From CAKOTZ01 sp964489885 (GTDB taxonomy: Bacteria > Bacillota > Clostridia > TANB77 > CAG-508), in contig CAZAZX010000005.1 in the NCBI GenBank assembly GCA_964489885.1, positions 22,945-86,944 of the forward strand: a DNA stretch of 64,000 nucleotides. The letters run 5' to 3'. The notes below the pieces were generated by a model. It saw only the letters and a list, made by a program, of their open reading frames with translations. It did no database searches and had not been told where the DNA came from. Made by a program: the position numbers and the translations under genes. Below are positions 31,966 to 41,979 of the stretch, in pieces (the stretch's first letter is position 1; the number at the start of each line of letters is the position of its first letter).

Positions 31966-32805
31966 TTAAAATAATATAACATCCACTTCACTTGTATTAT
32001 TTTTATTTCCATACGCATACAATACATATCCATATCCATCAGGTCCTAAAAAATATTGTGTTTCTTTATTATCTACATTATACATTTTATCATTTGGATT
32101 TCTTGTATATACTGAATAACCTAAATTTTGAAAATCTGCACTCTTCCTACTTATTTCAGTTATTTCTTTATTTATCTTATTTTGTAATGTTTCTTTTGTG
32201 ATTTTCTTAATATCTAATATATCTTTTAATGTAACAATATTTCCAGTTGCTAAATTATAATTATATGTCATTATCATTACTCTTTGAGGATTATTGCCCT
32301 CTTTTAGTGTTGCTCTAATTACTAATGATGCAATATCGTCTGTAATAAAACCCGCATAATCTATATTATAAATTGTATATGTAGTAACATTTGTTGTTAA
32401 TATACTATTTGCCTTTGGTAGAAATGTTTCTTCTATATTTGTATTAATTTCATTTGCGGTTTTACTATCAACATTTATACATGGTAAATTAATATTCATT
32501 TCATATTTACCTGTTACATTTTTTGAATATTGATTTACCGTATAAATAAAGTCTTTATTTCTATCTTTTCTTACAGCATTGGAATTTATGGCATCTGTTA
32601 AATATAAAACATTGTTATTAAAAAGATTATTAAAATCGTCTTTTACTTTTTCTTCTTTTTCTTCTGTAACAATTGTTTCAGTTTTTCCAAGCATTAGCTT
32701 ATCTTTATCCGAATATTTATAAAAAAATTGCTGATAAACTCCAGCACCTATAGATAATATACAAAAAATAATTATTACAACAAAAATTACTAATCTTTTA
32801 TCCAT
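31966..32805 (-). CDS. Membrane-anchored DUF3298/DUF4163-like protein
   Basis: I place the start at the ATG of MDKRLVIF, which follows AAAAGGG; an in-frame ATG 14 codons upstream has no comparable site. 279 aa. One N-terminal membrane helix (about 4-25), then an extracellular domain of the DUF4163/DUF3298 type seen in RsiV-like and PdaC-like proteins: INLPCINVDSKTANEINTNI in the first half and GNIVTLKDILD in the second. No catalytic motif was seen. It stands alone, convergent with htrA and divergent from lemA. Family call is from pattern only. Confidence 0.65.
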   Translation of the reverse strand: MDKRLVIFVVIIIFCILSIGAGVYQQFFYKYSDKDKLMLGKTETIVTEEKEEKVKDDFNNLFNNNVLYLTDAINSNAVRKDRNKDFIYTVNQYSKNVTGKYEMNINLPCINVDSKTANEINTNIEETFLPKANSILTTNVTTYTIYNIDYAGFITDDIASLVIRATLKEGNNPQRVMIMTYNYNLATGNIVTLKDILDIKKITKETLQNKINKEITEISRKSADFQNLGYSVYTRNPNDKMYNVDNKETQYFLGPDGYGYVLYAYGNKNNTSEVDVILF

Positions 32806-32976
32806 TTTTTTCACCCTTTTCTTATATTTATAGTATACCATTTTCATACTGTATTTTCAAGCTAATATTAAAACCATTAAGCTATAACAAAATTTACACA
32901 ATAAAAACACATAATTATTGTATAATCTAATAAAATATGATATTATATTAGAAATAAAATAATAAGGAGGGTTTTT

Positions 32977-33537
32977 ATGACCGCATTAATAGTTATTATA
33001 GGAATTATAGTAGTATTAGTCTTGGCAATAATTTTAATTTATAATAGTTTAGTTCAAGCAAGACAAAAGGTAAAAAATGCATGGAGCCAAATTGATGTTC
33101 AATTGCAAAGAAGATTTGATTTAATTCCTAATTTAGTTGAATCTGTTAAAGGATATATGAAACATGAAAATGAAGTTCTAACAAAAGTTACAGAACTTAG
33201 ATCTTCATGGAGTAATGCTAATTCAGTTGGTGAAAAAGCAAACTTAGATAATAAACTATCTGAAACTTTAAAATCAATAATGGCAATTGCTGAAAATTAT
33301 CCAGATTTAAAAGCAAATCAAAACTTCAGTGAATTACAAGAAGAATTAAGAAATACAGAAAACAAAATATCTTTTTCAAGACAATTTTATAATGACAGTG
33401 TAACAATGTATAATACAAAATTAGAAGTTATACCATCTAACATCGTAGCTTCAATGTTCAATTTTAAACCAGAAGAATTGTTTGAAGTTGATGATCCTGA
33501 AGCAAAAAAAGCTGTAAAAGTAGATTTTAATAAATAA
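32977..33537 (+). CDS. lemA: LemA family membrane protein
   Basis: 186 aa, usual length. Strong AAGGAGG before the ATG. N-terminal helix (IVIIGIIVVLVLAIILIYN) with a short outside tail, then the LemA helical domain with the hallmark NAWSQIDVQLQRRFDLIPNL and YNTKLEVIPSN near the C-terminus. LemA proteins are commonly encoded next to HtpX, as here (15 bases apart). The molecular role is not settled; a link to membrane proteostasis is inferred from this neighbourhood. Confidence 0.93.
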   Translation: MTALIVIIGIIVVLVLAIILIYNSLVQARQKVKNAWSQIDVQLQRRFDLIPNLVESVKGYMKHENEVLTKVTELRSSWSNANSVGEKANLDNKLSETLKSIMAIAENYPDLKANQNFSELQEELRNTENKISFSRQFYNDSVTMYNTKLEVIPSNIVASMFNFKPEELFEVDDPEAKKAVKVDFNK

Positions 33538-33552
33538 GGAAAGATATAAATT

Positions 33553-34425
33553 ATGTTAGAAGATGTAAAAAGAAATAAATTTAAAACAGGTGTAATAGTA
33601 TCTATATTTATTATTATTGTTACACTTGTTGTCTACTTTGTTTGTTATTATAAGAATTTAGGACCTATTTCAATACTTATTGGTCTTGCAACTTCGATTT
33701 TTTCTGCTTTTATTACATATTATAATTCAGACAAAATTATACTTTCATTAAATAAAGCAAGACCTGCAACACCTGAAGAAGATAAAAAACTCGTAAATAT
33801 ATTAGATGCTTTAGTTATAGCTTCTGGATTAGAACATACTCCTCGTTTATATGTAATGGATTGCGAACAACCAAATGCATTTGCAACTGGAAGAGATCCA
33901 GAACATGCTGTAATCTGTGTTACTACTGGGCTGCTTGAAAAGATGGATTACTACGAATTAGAAGGAGTTGTTGCACATGAATTAGCTCATGTTAAAAATT
34001 ACGACATACGTCTTTCTGCTGTAGTATCAGTTATGGTTGGGCTTTTACTTATGTTATCTGACTATTGTACACGTACAGTATTTAATCGTGATAGTGATAG
34101 AAATGTAAATTATTTTATTTATATTATTGGTCTTATACTCCTAATATTCTCACCAATAATTGCTTCATTAATGCAACTTGCAATTTCAAGACGTAGAGAA
34201 TATTTGGCAGATGCAACTGCTGTTGAATTTACTAGAAATCCTCAAGGCCTAATTTCTGCTTTGAGGAAACTTGATGAAGACTCTACACCTATGGATAAGG
34301 TAAATTCATCTACTGCACATATGTTTATTTCAGACCCAGATAAAAGACATAAAAAAGCACGTAATTTGTTTTCAACACATCCACCAATTGAAGATAGAAT
34401 TCATGCATTGGAAAACATAAAATAG
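33553..34425 (+). CDS. htpX: HtpX family M48 zinc metalloprotease
   Basis: 290 aa. Membrane-embedded protease for damaged membrane proteins. Two N-terminal helices (about 12-32, 37-57), the zinc motif VVAHELAHVKNYD near residue 140 (HExxH), two further helices, and the third ligand in RREYLADATAVEFT. SMMQ-type C-terminal region ends THPPIEDRIHALE as in the family. Second gene of a lemA-htpX operon, followed by a terminator. Confidence 0.95.
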   Translation: MLEDVKRNKFKTGVIVSIFIIIVTLVVYFVCYYKNLGPISILIGLATSIFSAFITYYNSDKIILSLNKARPATPEEDKKLVNILDALVIASGLEHTPRLYVMDCEQPNAFATGRDPEHAVICVTTGLLEKMDYYELEGVVAHELAHVKNYDIRLSAVVSVMVGLLLMLSDYCTRTVFNRDSDRNVNYFIYIIGLILLIFSPIIASLMQLAISRRREYLADATAVEFTRNPQGLISALRKLDEDSTPMDKVNSSTAHMFISDPDKRHKKARNLFSTHPPIEDRIHALENIK

Positions 34426-34461
34426 TGTATTGATTTTTAAATCAATACACTATTTTTTTTT
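34424..34461 (+). terminator. Intrinsic terminator after htpX
   Basis: 13-bp stem (AGTGTATTGATTT with AAATCAATACACT) followed by a nine-base T-run, immediately after the htpX stop. It can also act for tatD (ends 34481) on the other strand. Confidence 0.85.
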
Positions 34462-34480
34462 GTGAAAAAAGCAAGGTGTG

Positions 34481-35248
34481 TCAGTTTTTTATCTCATATA
34501 TTCTTTTTGCATTTTCATAAGTTTGTCTTGCAATCTCCTCTATTGATAAGCCTTTTACTTTGGCTATTTTTTCTGCAACAAATTTAACATTTCCTGGTGT
34601 ATTTCTTTCCCCTCTATGTGGTTCAGGTGTTAAATATGGACTATCAGTTTCTATTAGTATTCTGTTTTCTGGAACTTCAAGTATACATTTATCTGCATTT
34701 TTTGCATTTTTAAATGTAATGTTACCTGAAAAAGATATATAGTATCCTAGTTTTAAACCTTCTTTAATTAATTCAATATTTAATGGGCAACAATGAAATA
34801 TTCCAGTTTTATAACACTTTTGTTCATTTTTTAATATATTTATAGTATCCATAACGGCATCTCTTGTATGAATTGCTATCGGCTTTTCCAATTTATTTGC
34901 TATTTTTATTTGTTTTATAAATACCTCTTTTTGTATATCTCTATTATCTTTACCCCAATAATAGTCTAAGCCTATTTCACCAATTGCCACAACTTTTTTA
35001 TTTTTTCCCAGTTCTTCTATCTTTCCCAAATTTATTTCTGTTTCCAAATCATTTGGTGAAATTCCAACTGTAGCATAAATATTATCATAAGTAGAAGCAA
35101 TTTTAATAGCCTCTATCGATGTTTCTATATTATAACCTACTACAACAACATTTTTTATTCCATCATTTTTATTTTGTTTTATAATTTCTTCTCTATCAAT
35201 ATCAAACTTTTCATCATTATAATGAGCATGTGAATCAAAAAAATACAT
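34481..35248 (-). CDS. tatD: TatD family metal-dependent hydrolase
   Basis: 255 aa, usual length. Metal-dependent DNase-type TIM-barrel enzyme. Motifs in order: FDSHAHYND (residues 3-11), GEIGLDYYW, PIAIHTRDA, GIFHCC, and ETDSPYLTPEPHRGERNTP, which carry the two-metal ligands. The ATG follows AAAGGGG. Followed by neither a dimethyltransferase nor metG, the usual partners; instead acpS lies 11 bases upstream, so the two are probably co-transcribed. Confidence 0.93.
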   Translation of the reverse strand: MYFFDSHAHYNDEKFDIDREEIIKQNKNDGIKNVVVVGYNIETSIEAIKIASTYDNIYATVGISPNDLETEINLGKIEELGKNKKVVAIGEIGLDYYWGKDNRDIQKEVFIKQIKIANKLEKPIAIHTRDAVMDTINILKNEQKCYKTGIFHCCPLNIELIKEGLKLGYYISFSGNITFKNAKNADKCILEVPENRILIETDSPYLTPEPHRGERNTPGNVKFVAEKIAKVKGLSIEEIARQTYENAKRIYEIKN

Positions 35249-35259
35249 ATTATTCCCCT

Positions 35260-35634
35260 TTATTCATAAATCATTACTACATTTGCTGTAGCATATTTTT
35301 TACAATGTGAAATGCTTAAGTCAATTGATAATATATTTTCGAGCTTAATATCAACAAAATGTATTAATGGCTTTCCATTTTCATTATTTAATATTTCGAT
35401 GTTTTTCCAGTCAATATCATATTTATTGACTAGCAATCCATTTACAGCCTTAAATATTGCCTCTTTAGCTGCAAATCTTGCAGCATAATGCTGAAATTTT
35501 GCCTTCTTTCTTTTTTCGCAATATTCTATTTCTTTTTCAGTATAAATCTCATTTAAGAAAACCTTTTCACTTTTTTCAATTGCTTTTTCTATTCTATCAA
35601 TTTCTATTATATCTGTACCACAAGCTATTTTCAA
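35260..35634 (-). CDS. acpS: Holo-[acyl-carrier-protein] synthase
   Basis: Transfers 4'-phosphopantetheine from CoA to the serine of apo-ACP (acpP is at 58.7-58.9 kb). 124 aa. Motifs GTDIIEIDRIEKAI at the N-terminus (Mg-binding Asp) and ARFAAKEAIFKAV (catalytic/CoA-binding Glu-Lys). The start appears to be TTG (35632-35634) after GAGGG; no in-frame ATG is available before GTDII. Confidence 0.93.
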   Translation of the reverse strand: MKIACGTDIIEIDRIEKAIEKSEKVFLNEIYTEKEIEYCEKRKKAKFQHYAARFAAKEAIFKAVNGLLVNKYDIDWKNIEILNNENGKPLIHFVDIKLENILSIDLSISHCKKYATANVVMIYE

Positions 35635-35663
35635 AATTCATTCACCCTCAAAAACAAATCATT

Positions 35664-36884
35664 TTAATGTAAAACCTGAATCAATTCGGCTATATTTAAT
35701 ATCACGCAAAGTAATAACAAAATTACTATTATTTTTAGTGAATAATCTGTTTTTTTCCTTTTATTTTCTTTTAATGCTAAATCATACATATTCATTGTTT
35801 CTAAATATAGATTCTCTGTTTCATATATTTGCAACCATCTTCCATAAAACGAACTTCCAATCTCATCTTTAGTAATTTCCTTATGCCAAAAATCTTTAAT
35901 AAAACTATTTAAATTATTTCTTATTTTTAATACTCTTTTCCCTGCTTTAAATTCTTTTGTTAATTTTTTAAAATATAACTTTTGATATAAAGCTATTAAA
36001 TAAGTATATAAATATTGGTTTTCAAATTCATGAGGAAGCTTTGTATAATTATACGGATTTAAGCTTGAAGTAAATAACACGCAGGCATTTTTATTAAACC
36101 CAAACCTTGCATATTGCCAATTTGAAATCGGTTGTATTTGATTTTTTAAATTAATATCAACATTATATCCGCTAGGACAAACATTTGCATACTTCCAATA
36201 TTCAATTTTTATATCTTCAAAAGTAATTTTATCATTCCAATTTTCCCCATCGATACAAGTATATGAATAGACATAAAATTTATCATCTTCTATTAATGTA
36301 TTTTCATATTTTCCGGTTATATTTAAGATTAATGTTTTTAGACTAAATATGCTACTAAAATTACTTGTCTGGATATTTATTTTTTCAAATTTTTTTAGTT
36401 TATATTCTTCAGACATAAGCTCTCTAAATTTATAGTTAAAGTTCAAAATATTAGAAAATTCCTGTATGTCTTCCAAATATGTTTTTATAATAATAAAGCA
36501 AAGTCCTGAATTAAAACAAACAATGTTTATTTTACCTATATCAAAAAATATACCATCCTTCATTCCTATTTTTCCTGAAGCATTTTCATTTAATATATAA
36601 TTAAATTGTAAACATGGATATTTACTTAATTTTCTTAACTTTTTTTGTGTATTCTTCTTTCTCAATTCTTCTACTTCAGTTCTTGAATAGTCAAATCCGA
36701 AAAACATTTTACTTCTTATATTGGGTAAAAAATATGAATAAACATCTGCATCAGCTTCTTTTTCCCAAGTTTTTAATCTAAGGTTTTCATTCTCCAACAA
36801 TCTTCTTAAAAAAGTTGTATATGATCCTTTAATTATGAATGGTTTAATAAAATATGTATATTGATATTTTGGTTTTAATTCCAT
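35664..36884 (-). CDS. Unrecognised 406-aa protein with a C-terminal membrane helix
   Basis: I do not recognise this protein. ATG at 36882-36884 follows AAGGGG. Soluble over about 375 residues, rich in Tyr, Phe, Asn and Lys, then one membrane helix (SLKIIVILLLLCVILNIAELI) at the extreme C-terminus with a 5-residue tail. This topology would put the bulk in the cytoplasm, tail-anchored. A helical region with many charged residues precedes the membrane segment, a layout loosely like CorA-type proteins but without a GMN motif. Located between the WG-repeat gene and acpS, 29-43 bases from each, same strand. Confidence 0.75.
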   Translation of the reverse strand: MELKPKYQYTYFIKPFIIKGSYTTFLRRLLENENLRLKTWEKEADADVYSYFLPNIRSKMFFGFDYSRTEVEELRKKNTQKKLRKLSKYPCLQFNYILNENASGKIGMKDGIFFDIGKINIVCFNSGLCFIIIKTYLEDIQEFSNILNFNYKFRELMSEEYKLKKFEKINIQTSNFSSIFSLKTLILNITGKYENTLIEDDKFYVYSYTCIDGENWNDKITFEDIKIEYWKYANVCPSGYNVDINLKNQIQPISNWQYARFGFNKNACVLFTSSLNPYNYTKLPHEFENQYLYTYLIALYQKLYFKKLTKEFKAGKRVLKIRNNLNSFIKDFWHKEITKDEIGSSFYGRWLQIYETENLYLETMNMYDLALKENKRKKTDYSLKIIVILLLLCVILNIAELIQVLH

Positions 36885-36927
36885 TCTTATCCCCTTCTTT
36901 TGTTTTATTATTTTTAATTAAAGCTTA

Positions 36928-38442
36928 TTAAATATCAGTGTAATAGTTTGCCGTAGCATCTGCGCCTAAATGCCATTTTCCAATAAAATCAATCACTTCA
37001 TTATTTTTTAGTTCACTAGAAGGTTCAGCTACAATTTTTCCATCTTTATCTATACTACCCCATTTTCCATCTTTGTTTACACTTGCATATCCATACTGAT
37101 TTTGTTCTGTTGCGTCATCATATTGGTAATCTACTACAACTTCTCCTCTATTATTTATATATCCATATTTTCCATCTTTTTTGTCTAAGAATAAAGTATT
37201 TTTCTTTAACAACTCTGTATTCTTTTTTTCTTCAAACTTGAAATTATAGTATTTATATTCACCATTTGTATATACCTTCATATATGCTTCTTCTATATTA
37301 ATGTCTGATAAAATTCCAGATAATTTAACTTCATAATTTTCATTTATAAAGTCTGAATCAGTTTTTCCTTTATCCCCAATAAAGAAATTTGTTCCCTTTT
37401 TGTTTGTAATATTTTCATAATCAAATGGCACCTTTTCTTCATCTGAAAGGCTAATAATGCCATATTTATCTCCTTGTTTTGCAATTAAATTATTACCATA
37501 AGTAAAGTTTAATCCATCATATTTTAATTCTATAATAGTTTTTCCTTCTGTATCAATCAAGCCATATTTATCTTTATTTTGAACTATGATGTTTGTTCCG
37601 TTTATCTCCTTAACTTCAGAAAATCCTTCTGTTAAATTAACACTTTCGTCTTTGTTAATTACTTTCCATTTGTCATCTTCTTTAACTACATACAAGTTGT
37701 TTGCACTAACATTACTAATTTCATTATATTTAGGTTCTAAAACAACAGTATTGTCTGCTGACATTATACCATATTTGTCTTCGTCATTTTGAACTATAAA
37801 TTCCTTTGAAATACTATCTCCTAAGCTTTTTATTGATTTATATTCTGTATTTAAAATAATATTTCCATATTGGTTACAAATTCCATATTTATTATTTTGC
37901 ATTATTAATATGCAGTTTTTTACACCTTGTAAAGCAGATATTTCATCATAATTGCATGGAATTATTTCGCTTCCTTTTTCATTTATTAATCCATACTTTC
38001 CATCTTTTTGAACCTTAAATACATTTGATTCAAACCATGTTTTACCATCGCTTGATTTATTTGAAATTGCTGAAATATTATCATACCCTTTTAAAATTTC
38101 TTCACCTTTTTCATTTATTGCCTTTGTTTTATATGTGTTATTTTCATAGTCAACATCATAAGTACAAATAAATATTGGACTTTGAATAAAAGGTACTAAA
38201 ACCATTTCATCATAGCTTGGCTCAATTACAATATTTCCATTATTATCTATTACTCCCCATTTTTCATTTGTATAAACTGAAAAATAACTAGTTTTTTCTG
38301 TTGAAATAACCTTTTCTTGGCTATCACTAAGCAATTTTGTTAGTGCAACTATAAACATTATTACAACAGCTATTCCAATTATTACCCCTATTACTTTTTT
38401 TATATTTAGCTTTGGTTCATCGTTATATCTCTTTCCGCCCAA
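36928..38442 (-). CDS. WG-repeat membrane-anchored protein
   Basis: 504 aa. The start is a TTG (38440-38442) with GGAGGG seven bases upstream. One N-terminal membrane helix (about 14-36), then about nine WG beta-repeats of the form KWGVIDNNGNIVIEPSYDEM, recurring as KYGLINEKG, KYGICNQYG, KYGIMSADN, KYGLIDTEG, KYGIISLSD, KYGYINNRG and KWGSIDKDG. The repeats are predicted to lie outside the membrane. WG repeats are structural; no specific function can be assigned. Confidence 0.85.
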   Translation of the reverse strand: MGGKRYNDEPKLNIKKVIGVIIGIAVVIMFIVALTKLLSDSQEKVISTEKTSYFSVYTNEKWGVIDNNGNIVIEPSYDEMVLVPFIQSPIFICTYDVDYENNTYKTKAINEKGEEILKGYDNISAISNKSSDGKTWFESNVFKVQKDGKYGLINEKGSEIIPCNYDEISALQGVKNCILIMQNNKYGICNQYGNIILNTEYKSIKSLGDSISKEFIVQNDEDKYGIMSADNTVVLEPKYNEISNVSANNLYVVKEDDKWKVINKDESVNLTEGFSEVKEINGTNIIVQNKDKYGLIDTEGKTIIELKYDGLNFTYGNNLIAKQGDKYGIISLSDEEKVPFDYENITNKKGTNFFIGDKGKTDSDFINENYEVKLSGILSDINIEEAYMKVYTNGEYKYYNFKFEEKKNTELLKKNTLFLDKKDGKYGYINNRGEVVVDYQYDDATEQNQYGYASVNKDGKWGSIDKDGKIVAEPSSELKNNEVIDFIGKWHLGADATANYYTDI

Positions 38443-38540
38443 AATAATTCCCTCCGTTTTTATAATTTTTAACTATTATAATATATCATTTTTTTCATCA
38501 AAATTCAATACAAAGCGCTAAAAGATTGATAAATAGGCAA

Positions 38541-38572
38541 AAAGGCTCAAAAGTTTTTTCTTTTGAGTCTTT
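38541..38572. terminator. Bidirectional terminator after spoIIE
   Basis: AAAGGCTCAAAAG, T-rich loop, CTTTTGAGTCTTT (one G-U pair) with flanking A/T runs, 14 bases beyond the spoIIE stop. Confidence 0.8.
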
Positions 38573-38585
38573 TTTCTTAAGTTAT

Positions 38586-40787
38586 TTATATTTTTTCTAT
38601 TTTTGCAACAATAACAGTCATATCGTCATTTGCAATTCCAAGTCCCTGATCTATTGCTTCTCTTATTATTATATCTGCAATTTTTTGAACATTTTTAGTT
38701 TGTATCTCTGTTAATACATCTTTTAGCCATTCTTCCTTATACTTACCGCTTGCATCTAAAATCCCATCTGTGCACATTACTAAAATGTCACCATCATTTA
38801 AATCTTTATCAAAAGTCGTTAATTTAATATCATTTACCATACCAGCTGGTGTAGATGACTCTTGTATAAGTTCAACTTTATTTTTTGATTTTATATATGT
38901 TGGACATGCACCAGATTTTAAAATTTCAACATTTCCTATATTTAAATCTATAACTGCAATATCAAGAGTTGCATACATTTCATCATCATAATTTGTACTC
39001 AACACAGAATTTATCAATTTTACTGATTCCTCTTTTTCAAATCCTGAAATAAGCATTCTTTCTAGCATCTTAATAGACTTTTGGCTACTTTTTTTTGCCT
39101 TTTCACCAGAACCCATTCCATCACTTATTGCTAGTAAATACTTACCATCTTTTAATTTTAATTGAGTATTTGTATCTCCAGAAACCTGAATACTATTTTT
39201 AGTTGTTTTAGATACTCCAATACTTAAATTAAAATTGGCTTGTTTGCTGTTTAATTGCTTCTCATTTTCCATTTTATCTGCAATATTATCAATTACCTTT
39301 GATACATTATTAAATTGTTCAGAAACGATTTTATTGTTTTCAGATATTTTTTTCTTCCATATAAAATTCAATTTACTTGATTGATATGTATAATTGATGT
39401 TTTTCACAACTTGAAAAATCTGTTTTTCAACCTCTTTTTCTATTTCTTTATCATCCATTCCCAATATGTAACTATTATGTGATTCAAAAATTTTAATTAA
39501 ATCATCACTTTCAATTTCATCATTTCTTATTAAAACTTCAAAAATATCATCTGCAATTCCATTTTCTATTTCAATTAAATCTTCGTATAAAATATTTTCC
39601 TTTATACTTCCCAAATTATTTATTAATTCATCAAAAAATATTTGTTTATTTTTATTTAAATATTCTTTTTGGTCTTCTACCAACGTTGCCGCAGCTTCTT
39701 CATAGCTTTTTGCTATTTCATTAATTGTTTGTGAAACAGTATTAAGTTTATATATTGTATCTGTATTTTCTTCTAATCTATTATCTTTAGTTACAGGTAA
39801 AAATTTAGTCTTTCCTATAATGTCTTCTATATTTATAGAAACGTTTTCAGGTAATACTAACAAAGCTACCATTGCAATTAAAATTTCTTTAATATAAACA
39901 AAATATGATTCATTATCCATAAATGTAACTAAAGCAAATCCTAGTAATAAAGCCAAAACAACTCCAATCTTTCCAGTTTTATTTAATAAGCCAACTATTA
40001 ACCCTGCTAAAGCATAAGCAATGATTAGTCCTTCTTCTCCAATTCCTAAAACTGCTAATATAACTCCAATTGTGACTCCAGCTGTTGTTCCGATCAGTGC
40101 CCCATTTCTCCATGCTAATAATATTACAATTAATGCACATATTATATCTCTTATTTCTAATCCCAAAATAGCTACTGGTCCAATTGCACAAACAGCTAAT
40201 GACATTAGTAAACAAGCTCCAATTGCTTCTTCAGCTGTAAAAACTTCATTTACTCCAAGTTTTTCAATTACGGGAATAGAATTTGCAAATATTTTATAAA
40301 AAATAAAAATGGTTAAACATTGTAATATTGTTTCTAGCAAGACTTGGACAGTAAAACTTGCCGTAAATACTTGAAATGCTTGTACTAAAAAAATTGCTGA
40401 CATTAAATGAAAACCAAGTTTTCTTTTTTCATTTCTTTTTTGTAATTTTGGTTTTATTAGAATCATTAACATAATAAATAATATTGTATTACATAAATAA
40501 ATTAATGTTGCTTGTCCACCAAAACCGATTAATGTTCCAACTAATGTTGCTAAAAAAACAGGAAGAGCAATAGTGCCACTACTACATGCTGCGGCAAACA
40601 TTGCTAATGCAAATACAGATTGTCCTTCCATAAATGATATAGTTGAAATTAAAAATGATATTATGTATATTAAAATTCTTTGTGGCTTTAGCATATTCTT
40701 TATTATTAAATTCCAATTAATTTTTTTGTTTGTTGTTTCTTGTTCTTCAATATTTTCTTCTGCATCTTCAGAGATATTCTGAAACAT
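38586..40787 (-). CDS. spoIIE: Stage II sporulation protein E-type PP2C phosphatase
   Basis: 733 aa. In spore formers SpoIIE dephosphorylates SpoIIAA to release sigma-F in the forespore. About ten hydrophobic helices (roughly residues 28-310), a central helical regulatory region (about 340-520), and a C-terminal PP2C domain with LAISDGMGSGEKAKKSS near 560 and LVMCTDGILDASG near 690, carrying the metal-binding Asp residues. ATG after GAGGTG. A single-gene unit flanked by terminators. Its presence is the best sign that the organism belongs to a sporulating lineage. Confidence 0.92.
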   Translation of the reverse strand: MFQNISEDAEENIEEQETTNKKINWNLIIKNMLKPQRILIYIISFLISTISFMEGQSVFALAMFAAACSSGTIALPVFLATLVGTLIGFGGQATLIYLCNTILFIMLMILIKPKLQKRNEKRKLGFHLMSAIFLVQAFQVFTASFTVQVLLETILQCLTIFIFYKIFANSIPVIEKLGVNEVFTAEEAIGACLLMSLAVCAIGPVAILGLEIRDIICALIVILLAWRNGALIGTTAGVTIGVILAVLGIGEEGLIIAYALAGLIVGLLNKTGKIGVVLALLLGFALVTFMDNESYFVYIKEILIAMVALLVLPENVSINIEDIIGKTKFLPVTKDNRLEENTDTIYKLNTVSQTINEIAKSYEEAAATLVEDQKEYLNKNKQIFFDELINNLGSIKENILYEDLIEIENGIADDIFEVLIRNDEIESDDLIKIFESHNSYILGMDDKEIEKEVEKQIFQVVKNINYTYQSSKLNFIWKKKISENNKIVSEQFNNVSKVIDNIADKMENEKQLNSKQANFNLSIGVSKTTKNSIQVSGDTNTQLKLKDGKYLLAISDGMGSGEKAKKSSQKSIKMLERMLISGFEKEESVKLINSVLSTNYDDEMYATLDIAVIDLNIGNVEILKSGACPTYIKSKNKVELIQESSTPAGMVNDIKLTTFDKDLNDGDILVMCTDGILDASGKYKEEWLKDVLTEIQTKNVQKIADIIIREAIDQGLGIANDDMTVIVAKIEKI

Positions 40788-40976
40788 ATAATCACCTCTC
40801 GCATTTTAACTTTTCTCTGATTTTACTATTTTATAATTAAAATGTTTGTCATTTTTAGTATGCCATACCAAAAACTTTTCTACATCTTTTTTTATATTAT
40901 TTCATTTTATAAATTTACATAAAGAATTTCCATCACTATTTTAATATACTTTGTCAAAAAACACAATATTTTAGGC

Positions 40977-41002
40977 AAAAAAAAAAGCGTAATTTCTTAC
41001 GC
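40977..41002 (-). terminator. Intrinsic terminator after the LPKTG cohesin gene
   Basis: GCGTAA-gaaa-TTACGC stem followed on the minus strand by ten Ts; 19 bases past the stop at 41021. Confidence 0.9.
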
Positions 41003-41020
41003 CTTTTAGTTAATTATTTA

Positions 41021-41926
41021 TTAATAATTCATTTTTCTATATTTTGCAAATGCAAGTATACCAATTAAAGCAATGATCCCGATTACAGGTAATACTATGT
41101 TTTCAACACCAGTTTTTGGTAAAGAACTAGATGAATAAGTTGTTCCATTTGTAGAACCAGTTGTAGTATCACTTGTCTTAGTTGCAGGTGTTGATGTTGT
41201 TGGTGTTACTATAATTGGATTTGTTTTTGAACCTGTATTTGTACCTGTGTTAATTCCGGTATTTGTTCCAGTATTAGTTCCAGTATTAGTTCCTGTATTT
41301 TTTCCTGTGTTTGTACCGGTATTTGTTCCTGTATTAGTTCCTGTGTTTATACCGGTATTTGTTCCAGTGTTCGTACCAATATTTGTTCCTGAATTATTTC
41401 CGTTATCTGTTGTAGAAGATGCAAGTGTTAAAATATATTTTGTTTCAGGTATTGTAAAAATTGTTGTACCATCGCTTAAAGATGCTTGACCTGATGTAAA
41501 TTTTATTTCAGTGTTTCCTGCTGTAATAGTTGATTTAGCGGTTAATGTTACTGTAAATACATCTCCTGCTGTTGATGTAGTAGCTGTATTTGTTAATTGA
41601 AGTGAGCCAAAATCTTTATTTCCTGAGTTTACATTAATACCTTCTATATTCCAACCATTTAATCCTTTTACATCTGTAGCTTTAAGATCTTCAAATTTTG
41701 TTTTATCATATGATATCGTTCCTGAAATTCCAGCTAATCCATTTGCTGAAGTTATTGCTTTAAAATTTGTAGTTGAAAAAGTGATTGTAACTGTTTCTCC
41801 TGCTTTTACAGTTGTTGGATTTGGAGTTATTTTAATTCCAACACTTTCCCCTGCAGCATAAACATTTACTACAGACATTGCTAATACAACAATTGCAATA
41901 ATTGTCATGCTCAATAATTTTTTCAT
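41021..41926 (-). CDS. Wall-anchored cohesin-like scaffold protein (LPKTG)
   Basis: 301 aa. ATG after AAAGGAGGAG. Signal peptide (1-24, cleaving near VYAAGE), one cohesin-like beta domain (about 26-165: VKAGETVTITFSTTNF, ISYDKTKFEDL, DVFTVTLTAKSTI), an Asn-Thr-Gly repeat linker (about 175-230), a Thr/Ser-rich spacer, and a canonical LPKTG sorting signal, membrane helix and KYRKMNY tail. Expected to be covalently linked to peptidoglycan by sortase and to hold dockerin-bearing partners, which are encoded immediately upstream. It has its own candidate promoter. The cohesin call is by pattern, not alignment. Confidence 0.8.
   Translation of the reverse strand: MKKLLSMTIIAIVVLAMSVVNVYAAGESVGIKITPNPTTVKAGETVTITFSTTNFKAITSANGLAGISGTISYDKTKFEDLKATDVKGLNGWNIEGINVNSGNKDFGSLQLTNTATTSTAGDVFTVTLTAKSTITAGNTEIKFTSGQASLSDGTTIFTIPETKYILTLASSTTDNGNNSGTNIGTNTGTNTGINTGTNTGTNTGTNTGKNTGTNTGTNTGTNTGINTGTNTGSKTNPIIVTPTTSTPATKTSDTTTGSTNGTTYSSSSLPKTGVENIVLPVIGIIALIGILAFAKYRKMNY
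41233..41400 (-). repeat. Short tandem repeat encoding (Asn-Thr-Gly-x) linker
   Basis: About fourteen 12-base units encoding NTGT/NTGI/NTGK variants. A flexible spacer lifting the cohesin domain off the wall; length is expected to vary between strains. Confidence 0.85.
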
Positions 41927-41979
41927 TTTTCTCCTCCTTTGTTCTATATTTTAAATTATAAACAACATTTTATGCTATT

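Noticed and set aside
41233..41400. CRISPR array
   Set aside because: The repeats are 12-base coding units of an Asn-Thr-Gly linker without spacers. The 330-base repeats at 60.9-61.9 kb are likewise protein domains.
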